Origin: Clostridia bacterium
Lineage (GTDB): Bacteria; Bacillota_A; Clostridia; Oscillospirales; Butyricicoccaceae
Assembly: GCA_017421885.1 (NCBI GenBank)
Contig: JAFOHJ010000093.1
Span: 1-22,678, forward strand
Length of the DNA stretch: 22,678 nt
Direction: 5' to 3'
Positions within the stretch are counted from its first letter, which is position 1. The number at the start of each line of letters is the position of its first letter. Shown one piece after another: positions 15,418 to 22,678 of this stretch. Both the position numbers and the translations under genes were made by a program. The notes under the pieces were generated by a model. That model did not search any database and had not been told where the DNA came from. It saw only the letters and a list, made by a program, of their open reading frames with translations.

Positions 15418-16602
15418 ATGAACAAGTATCTCGCAGAAGCACAGGCAATGTTCCCCCAGCTCCAGAAGGACCAGCAGGCTATCCATCAGTTCGGCGGCGT
15501 AGGCTATGACCTCCGTGAATCGGCTGACTATATCCTGGCTGAGCTCAAGGCTATGGGCGTAGAAGCCAAGGAAATCATCGACTGCGGCATCGTTGCAACC
15601 ATCGGTAAGGGCAACGGCAAGACAGTTCTCATCCGTGCCGACTTCGACGCACTTCCCCAGGAAGAGCAGACAGGTCTGCCCTACGCTGCAACAAACGGCT
15701 CCTGCCATTCCTGCGGCCACGACCACCACGCTTCCATGCTGCTGGGTACAGCAAGAATGCTCAAGGCTCATGAAGATGAGATCGAAGGTACAGTAAAGCT
15801 GATGTTCCAGCCTGATGAAGAGTCGGTCACAGGCTGCGCCGCAATGATCAAGGCCGGCGTTCTTGAGAACCCCAAGGTCGACGTTTCCTTCGCTACACAC
15901 ATCGAAGCCGGCACAGACCGCGACGAAGTTGGCAAGGTCATCTGGTCGACAGGCGTAACATATTCCTCTTCCGACCGTTTTGAGGTCACATTCAAGGGCG
16001 AAGGCGGCCACGGCGCACAGCCCCATGTAACAAAGGATCCCATCACAGCTATGTGCCAGGCAGTTACATCGGCCCAGCACATCATCTCGATGGAAGTTCC
16101 CGCCAAGGAGCGCGCTGTTATCACATTCGGCCAGATCCACAGCGGCACAGTCTTCAACATCATCCCCAGCGAAGCTCATGTCAGCGGCACGATCCGCACA
16201 TACTCCTCCGAGGTCCGTGAGCTCTGCACAAGACGCTTCAAGGAGATCATGGAAGGCACAGCCAAGATGATGAACTGCGAAACAAAGGTAGAATATCAGA
16301 ACAGCGTTGACTGCGTTGTCAACAACCGCGAGCTGGCTATCGAAATGAAGCCCTGGGTCCAGGAAATCTGCGGCGACAACTACTTCACATCCGACGAACC
16401 CCTGTCTTTCGGTTCCGAGGACTATTGCTGGATCGCAAATGCCGTTCCCTCGGTCATCATGACTCTTGGCGCAGGCACACCTGCAAACGGCTATAACTAC
16501 ACAGCTCATAACCCCCATATCCACTTCGATCCCAACTGCATGCCCTATGGCGTTGCAACATTCGTAAACCTTGCCATCAACTGGCTCAAGGCTCACAAGT
16601 AA
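15418..16602 (+). CDS. M20 family amidohydrolase (M20D-like)
   Basis: A 394-residue cytoplasmic dinuclear metallo-amidohydrolase, related to hippurate hydrolases, N-acyl-amino acid deacylases and N-acetyl-diaminopimelate deacetylase. The exact substrate cannot be read from the sequence. Metal and catalytic residues are intact: SCGHDHH (C99, H101), the catalytic pair QPDEES (E134/E135), THIEAG (H161), and the C-terminal NPHIHFD. The dimerisation domain begins near GEGGHGAQPH. Two starts are possible. ATG 15409 overlaps the previous stop but has GGAG only 1 nt away. ATG 15418 (MNKYLAEA) has GGAG at 10 nt and is preferred. It is the fourth gene of the moxR operon by position. Its codon use is more biased than that of the three upstream genes, with no TTA, CTA or TCA codon, hinting at higher expression, perhaps from an extra promoter that I could not identify. 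Confidence 0.9.
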   Translation: MNKYLAEAQAMFPQLQKDQQAIHQFGGVGYDLRESADYILAELKAMGVEAKEIIDCGIVATIGKGNGKTVLIRADFDALPQEEQTGLPYAATNGSCHSCGHDHHASMLLGTARMLKAHEDEIEGTVKLMFQPDEESVTGCAAMIKAGVLENPKVDVSFATHIEAGTDRDEVGKVIWSTGVTYSSSDRFEVTFKGEGGHGAQPHVTKDPITAMCQAVTSAQHIISMEVPAKERAVITFGQIHSGTVFNIIPSEAHVSGTIRTYSSEVRELCTRRFKEIMEGTAKMMNCETKVEYQNSVDCVVNNRELAIEMKPWVQEICGDNYFTSDEPLSFGSEDYCWIANAVPSVIMTLGAGTPANGYNYTAHNPHIHFDPNCMPYGVATFVNLAINWLKAHK

Positions 16603-16615
16603 GCACAAAACTCAA

Positions 16616-16660
16616 CAGACTATCCATGCCGGGGCTCCCTCGCGGGGCTCCGGCTGTCTG
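16616..16660 (+). other. GC-rich hairpin between the amidohydrolase and PAP2 genes
   Basis: Outer stem CAGAC (16616-16620) with GTCTG (16656-16660) and inner stem GCCGG (16628-16632) with CCGGC (16650-16654). The inner loop contains the direct repeat GGGGCTCC. No T-run follows, so it is not a standard intrinsic terminator. It may be an RNA processing or stability element between operon parts. Confidence 0.35.
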
Positions 16661-16684
16661 TTCCATCCCTTCCAAGGAGGAAGC

Positions 16685-17224
16685 ATGACTCAGCTCTCGT
16701 TATTCGAACTCAATATTCTCGACTGGTTCCAGAGTCTTCACAATCCGCTTCTCGACTCTCTGGCAAAAGGCCTCGACCTATCGGCAGGACATGGCGAGAT
16801 ATTCATCCTTGTCACCCTTCTGCTGCTAATGCGCAAACCCACACGTAAAGTTGGCCTTGTGTGTGCCACAGCTCTCATCTTTGACCTTCTTCTGGTCAAT
16901 GTGACGGTAAAACCCCTTTTTGAGCGCATCCGGCCTTTTGATCTCAATTCAGCCGTTGACCTTATCATCACCGCCCCTCACGATTTCTCATTCCCGTCGG
17001 GACACACGGCGGTGTCTTTTGCCTTTGCGGCCGGGGTCTCGCCCATGGGCAGAAAGGCGCACACCCTTGCACTTGTCTTTGCCTCTTTGATGGGCATATC
17101 CCGCCTTTATCTCTACGTTCACTATCCTACCGATGTTCTTGCCGGAGCATTTTTCGGCACAGTATGCGGCCTTGCCGCCCTTTTTGTATGGAAAAAAGCT
17201 TTTAAGCATGATATAATTATTTGA
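16685..17224 (+). CDS. PAP2-family phosphatase, BcrC-like
   Basis: A 179-residue membrane phosphatase of the type 2 phosphatidic acid phosphatase superfamily. All three signature motifs are present: K76-x6-R83-P84 (KPLFERIRP), P104-S-G-H107 (FPSGHT), and S139-R140-x5-H146-x3-D150 (SRLYLYVHYPTD). Hydrophobic segments surround them (about 38-50, 56-75, 107-120, 126-142, 150-168). Small bacterial members such as BcrC dephosphorylate undecaprenyl pyrophosphate outside the membrane, recycling the peptidoglycan carrier lipid. The neighbour uppP encodes an unrelated enzyme for the same reaction, supporting this role. ATG at 16685 has AAGGAGG 4-5 nt before it; the longer frame upstream from 16571 runs into the preceding gene and is not used. 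Alternative: a phosphatidylglycerol phosphate or other lipid phosphatase. Confidence 0.88.
   Translation: MTQLSLFELNILDWFQSLHNPLLDSLAKGLDLSAGHGEIFILVTLLLLMRKPTRKVGLVCATALIFDLLLVNVTVKPLFERIRPFDLNSAVDLIITAPHDFSFPSGHTAVSFAFAAGVSPMGRKAHTLALVFASLMGISRLYLYVHYPTDVLAGAFFGTVCGLAALFVWKKAFKHDIII
17189..17217 (+). promoter_or_regulatory. Possible extended -10 promoter for uppP inside the PAP2 gene
   Basis: Perfect -10 TATAAT (17212-17217) preceded by TGA, forming an extended -10, with a partial -35 TGGAAA (17189-17194) at 17 nt. It lies in the last codons of the PAP2 gene, with a predicted start near 17224 and a leader of about 36 nt. It could let uppP and ftsK be expressed apart from the PAP2 gene. Confidence 0.5.
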
Positions 17225-17259
17225 TACAAACATTATATTTTTCATATGAGGTGAAATAT

Positions 17260-18066
17260 ATGACAGTTATTCAAGGCATTATCCTCGGTATCGTTCAGGG
17301 TTTTACCGAGTTTCTCCCCGTTTCTTCCTCCGGCCATCTTACGCTGGCCTCGACAGTTATGGACCTTCCCTCCGACATTCTCTTTACCATCGTTGTTCAT
17401 CTCGGCACGCTGCTGGCCGTCTGCATCGCCTTCCGCAAGGATATCGTCATGCTGATAAAGGGCGTTCTCGGCCTCGGCTTTGACGGTTTTAAGACACGCG
17501 ACATCCCCAACCGCCGTCTTGTTGTCATGCTCATCATCGCAACCCTTCCCCTCGTTATCGGCGCCGTGCTCGACAGCATCGTGGAAGAAATGTTCAGCAG
17601 CACACTTTTCGTAGGCTGTGCACTTTTGGTAACGGCCACCGTTCTCTTTATTGCCGACCGTCACGGCGGAGGCATCAAGACCGCAAGCAATGCCGAATAT
17701 AAGGATGCCGCAGTTGTGGGTCTTGCCCAGCTGGTTGCCGTCCTTCCCGGCATCTCCCGTTCGGGCAGCACCATCTGCGCCGGCCTTTTCACCGGCCTCT
17801 CCCGCGACTTTGCCGTTCGTTTTGCCTTCCTGCTCTCCATCCCCGCAGTTGCAGGTTCCTTTGTATTCAAACTACCCGACCTTATCGGTGCAGGCATCCC
17901 CGGCGGCTCGCCCATTCCCTATATCGCAGGCTTTTTCTCGGCAGCCGTCAGCGGTTATCTGGCCATCAAGACGGTAAGCCTTCTTATGAAGCGCAACAGC
18001 TTCCGCTATTTCTCCTATTACTGCGCGACAGTAGGCATTATCACTATAATCCTCAACATTATCTGA
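17260..18066 (+). CDS. uppP: Undecaprenyl-diphosphatase UppP (BacA)
   Basis: A 268-residue polytopic membrane enzyme that removes a phosphate from undecaprenyl pyrophosphate to regenerate the carrier lipid for peptidoglycan and wall polymer synthesis; excess confers bacitracin resistance. Full family length. Both active-site segments are conserved: GFTEFLPVSSSGHL at residues 14-27 (E17, S22-S24, H26) and LPGISRSGSTI with R167. I chose the ATG at 17260 (MTVIQGIILGIVQG), which has GAGGTG 6 nt upstream and matches the family N-terminus; the frame is open further left to 17221 without support. It is 35 nt after the PAP2 gene and 13 nt before ftsK, so uppP and ftsK are probably co-transcribed. Confidence 0.95.
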   Translation: MTVIQGIILGIVQGFTEFLPVSSSGHLTLASTVMDLPSDILFTIVVHLGTLLAVCIAFRKDIVMLIKGVLGLGFDGFKTRDIPNRRLVVMLIIATLPLVIGAVLDSIVEEMFSSTLFVGCALLVTATVLFIADRHGGGIKTASNAEYKDAAVVGLAQLVAVLPGISRSGSTICAGLFTGLSRDFAVRFAFLLSIPAVAGSFVFKLPDLIGAGIPGGSPIPYIAGFFSAAVSGYLAIKTVSLLMKRNSFRYFSYYCATVGIITIILNII

Positions 18067-18079
18067 CAGGAGTGATATC

Positions 18080-20900
<2,821 letters not shown>

Positions 20901-20929
<29 letters not shown>

Positions 20930-21068
20930 TTTCTTTCCACACGATCTTTGGCAATTCATTTGCCGAAGATCTATTCGATCCTTACGGGGTCCCCAATTTG
21001 CCAAGCAAATTGGGGAAATAAGAAATGCAGCTGCGTATGCAGGGGTAACTTTCGACACCATCTGCAAT
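20901..21068 (+). repeat. Duplicated ftsK tail flanking two hairpins
   Basis: Bases 20901-20929 recur at 21020-21048 with 28 of 29 identical (A at 20911, G at 21030). The second copy would again encode KEMQLRMQG and a stop. Similarity continues past the stop: 20933-20947 matches 21049-21063 at 13 of 15 positions, then GCAAT follows in both. Between the copies lie two long hairpins: 12 bp with one G·U pair (20943-20954 with 20960-20971, 5-nt loop) and a perfect 11 bp (20991-21001 with 21005-21015, 3-nt loop). The unit is either a diverged tandem duplication or the insertion of a small palindromic element. The 186 bases between ftsK and the next gene hold no other gene. Confidence 0.8.
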
Positions 21069-21115
21069 ATTAAAACAAAATTATACATATTGTTATCAAA
21101 AGGAGCATAAAAACA

Positions 21116-21631
21116 ATGGCTTTTCGCAAAATCACACCTCGTGAGTTGGAAGGCAACGCCTATAACTTCTTCAACGAGGGCTGGGCTCTGCTGACAGCCG
21201 GCACAACTGAGGACTATAATACAATGACCATCTCCTGGGGCACCATCGGCTGCCTCTGGAACCGTCCCGTATGCACAGTCTTCGTCCGTCCCTGCCGCCA
21301 CACCTACAAGTACACCGAGGCGGCCGAGCGCTTCACCGTTTCCATCTTCGGCAAGGACGAATACCGTCCTCAGCTTATGACACTCGGCACCAAGTCGGGC
21401 CGCGACATGGACAAGATGAATGATTCGGGCCTGACCCCCACAAATGTAGAAGGCCTCAAAGCGTTCGAAGAGGCTCGCGTTATCCTGGCAGTCCGCAAGC
21501 TCTACGATCAGCAGTTTGACGCATCTCTCCTCCCCGACGAAGTCAGAAACGTCAACTACAAGGGCGTTGCCGACGATGACCTTCACCGCCAGTATATCTG
21601 CGTTATCGAAGGCGTATATGTAAGAGAGTAA
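21116..21631 (+). CDS. Flavin reductase-like FMN-binding split-barrel protein
   Basis: A 171-residue protein of the flavin reductase-like family (flavoredoxin group), small cytoplasmic FMN-binding split barrels common in anaerobes. Typical features are the segment TMTISWGTIGCLWNRPV (about residues 36-52) and the strand VCTVFVRPCRHTYKYTEAAERF, followed by FTVSIFGKDEYRPQL, as in this family's FMN-binding part. Physiological substrate unknown; relatives pass electrons to or from flavins, and in many genomes the annotation stops there. ATG 21116 follows GGAG at 10-nt spacing. It is separated from ftsK by the hairpin-rich repeat region. I see AT-rich sequence (for example TATACA near 21082) but no acceptable -35, so its promoter is not assigned. 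A strong terminator follows. Confidence 0.87.
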   Translation: MAFRKITPRELEGNAYNFFNEGWALLTAGTTEDYNTMTISWGTIGCLWNRPVCTVFVRPCRHTYKYTEAAERFTVSIFGKDEYRPQLMTLGTKSGRDMDKMNDSGLTPTNVEGLKAFEEARVILAVRKLYDQQFDASLLPDEVRNVNYKGVADDDLHRQYICVIEGVYVRE

Positions 21632-21642
21632 TTCTTCATAAC

Positions 21643-21672
21643 AAAAAATGCTCCCCGAGGGGAGCATTTTTT
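21643..21672. terminator. Bidirectional terminator after the flavin reductase-like gene
   Basis: A 14-bp symmetrical stem, with AAAAAATGCTCCCC (21643-21656) against its complement ending in TTTTTT (21659-21672) and a very tight loop. T-runs on both strands serve the plus-strand gene ending at 21631 and the minus-strand gene ending at 21671. Confidence 0.93.
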
Positions 21673-21988
21673 ATTTCTTCTTTTTTCTGCCTGTCTTGGC
21701 CTTTTTCTCCACAGGCTGTGCAGCACTTGCAGGCATCCTGCGCCTGATGACCCAATAAATGCCGAACAGACCGGCTGCAATGCTCAAAGCACTCGATGCC
21801 ACACTGGCAGCCACCGAGGAATCGTACTCCTTCATGGTCCATACTATCGATGTCACCGCGACGAAAACGAACACCAGCGGCAGGATCATGCCAATGCGGT
21901 TATTCTCCTTGCGCGACAGATGTCCCTGCAGAACGGCCAGCACCGCAATGACCGCCATAGTGATAAGATTCTGCTGAAAATCGGTCAT
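21671..21988 (-). CDS. Small membrane protein, unrecognised
   Basis: A 105-residue protein with three hydrophobic segments (about residues 8-21, 32-51 and 60-85) and a strongly basic C-terminus (KKAKTGRKKKK), which should lie in the cytoplasm. No known motif recognised. ATG 21988 follows AAGGAG at about 9 nt. It lies downstream of queH, separated by a hairpin with a short T-run. It may depend on read-through of that hairpin, since I see no clear promoter in the 72 bases between the two genes. The end of the coding region enters the shared bidirectional terminator. Confidence 0.72.
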   Translation of the reverse strand: MTDFQQNLITMAVIAVLAVLQGHLSRKENNRIGMILPLVFVFVAVTSIVWTMKEYDSSVAASVASSALSIAAGLFGIYWVIRRRMPASAAQPVEKKAKTGRKKKK

Positions 21989-22003
21989 ATCCTATATCTC
22001 CTT

Positions 22004-22048
22004 CAAAACGCCCCACAGAAGAAGCTAGTCCTCTGTGGGGTAGTTTTT
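22004..22048. terminator. Hairpin between queH and the small membrane protein gene
   Basis: A 9-bp stem (22011-22019 with 22032-22040, 12-nt loop) followed by CGTTTTG on the minus strand and by TAGTTTTTCGTTT on the plus strand. It lies 20 nt past the queH stop. It may act as a leaky terminator or attenuator for the next gene. Confidence 0.65.
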
Positions 22049-22060
22049 CGTTTATTGTTT

Positions 22061-22654
22061 TTACTTGGCCTGAGCGCCGTTATCGGAGCGCTGAGCCGCT
22101 GCCATGCGCTTGAGTTCTTTTTTGCGCTTATTAGAAAAGCGCTCTTCTTCGCTGAAGATACAGCCGCAGTATTTCTGCATATAGATATCCAACTCTTTCG
22201 CCCTGTCCTGACCCTCATGGAAGAAGGGCCTGAAATCTTCGGGCAGGAACTCGACTCCGTATTTCTCTCCCACCTCACAGCCTATCTTTATGATGGCCTC
22301 GCGGTTCTGATAGGGGCTTACAAGAAGAGAGGTGGTAAAGGCATCAAAGCCTTTTTCCTTCGCCTCTCTCGCCGTGCGCTCAAGACGGCTGCGGTAGCAG
22401 AACACGCACCTCGCCATAATATTGTCAGCCACATTCACCACAAACTCGCGCAGACCGTAGTTATCGTCGACGATCAGCGGCAGCCCGATGCTCTCGGCAT
22501 AGGCCTTCATAGCATCACGGCGGGCCTTATACTCGGTGAAGGGATGGATGTTTATGTTGTACCAGAATGCCGACACCTCATGCCCCTTGTTCTTAAGGGT
22601 CTCGATACACATGATCGAGCATGGAGCGCAGCAGACGTGCAGAAGGGTCTTCAT
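22061..22654 (-). CDS. queH: Epoxyqueuosine reductase QueH
   Basis: A 197-residue enzyme of the former DUF208 family, the iron-sulfur QueH that reduces epoxyqueuosine to queuosine in the wobble position of GUN-anticodon tRNAs; it is unrelated to the cobalamin-dependent QueG. The cysteine set is complete: HVCCAPCS (C8, C9, C12), ARCVFCYRSRL (C83, C86) and QKYCGCIFSEE (C163, C165). The family binds a [4Fe-4S] cluster and a second metal through these residues. I chose the ATG at 22652-22654, which has AAGGAGG 6 nt upstream; a TTG one codon earlier is possible but unneeded. The basic C-terminal tail (FSNKRKKELKR onward) is typical. No other queuosine gene is in the window; the promoter would lie beyond the right edge. 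Confidence 0.95.
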   Translation of the reverse strand: MKTLLHVCCAPCSIMCIETLKNKGHEVSAFWYNINIHPFTEYKARRDAMKAYAESIGLPLIVDDNYGLREFVVNVADNIMARCVFCYRSRLERTAREAKEKGFDAFTTSLLVSPYQNREAIIKIGCEVGEKYGVEFLPEDFRPFFHEGQDRAKELDIYMQKYCGCIFSEEERFSNKRKKELKRMAAAQRSDNGAQAK

Positions 22655-22678
22655 CAAAGACCTCCTTATCTGTGGAAC

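Noticed and set aside
20930..21115. A riboswitch or structured RNA upstream of the flavin reductase-like gene, such as an FMN riboswitch
   Set aside because: The hairpins are simple stems with tiny loops and the conserved FMN riboswitch core is not recognisable. The repeat explanation fits better.

Overview
This window is a stretch of ordinary chromosome from a low-oxygen, Gram-positive bacterium, most likely a clostridial Firmicute of the Oscillospirales/Ruminococcaceae kind. That placement is inference. It rests on a pyruvate:ferredoxin oxidoreductase, an 8Fe ferredoxin, QueH, a flavodoxin-rubredoxin fusion, strong AGGAGG ribosome binding sites, and GC-rich genes separated by AT-rich spacers with sigma-A type promoters and simple hairpin terminators. 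I see no rRNA, tRNA, CRISPR array, phage gene, transposase or toxin-antitoxin pair.

Left part (1-9380), mostly on the minus strand. The 3' end of a cardiolipin synthase gene (plus strand) meets a convergent flavodoxin-rubredoxin fusion gene at a shared terminator. Next come a two-gene unit (small SHOCT membrane protein, then an unrecognised 258-residue protein), the 1175-residue pyruvate:ferredoxin oxidoreductase with its own promoter and terminator, and the unit comM plus an unrecognised membrane-anchored protein.

Middle (9380-12060). A Clp-type double AAA+ ATPase with ClpA-like spacing is preceded by a possible 34-residue ORF whose stop overlaps its start. Divergent from it is a 56-residue 2[4Fe-4S] ferredoxin gene, a likely electron acceptor for the oxidoreductase.

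Right part (12060-21630), on the plus strand. A near-consensus promoter drives a compact unit: MoxR ATPase, DUF58 protein, a multi-spanning protein with a DUF4129-like tail, and an M20 amidohydrolase. Then follow a PAP2 phosphatase, UppP (two unrelated families able to recycle the undecaprenyl carrier lipid) and FtsK/SpoIIIE. After ftsK lies an unusual hairpin-rich segment flanked by a near-exact copy of the last codons of ftsK, then a flavin reductase-like gene.

Right end (21643-22678), minus strand: queH (epoxyqueuosine reductase) followed by a small membrane protein gene.

Most of the window has well-known functions. The best candidates for something new are the duplicated ftsK tail with stacked hairpins, the 34-residue ORF coupled to the clp gene, and the unrecognised SHOCT-linked protein. 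I found no clear undescribed multi-gene system.
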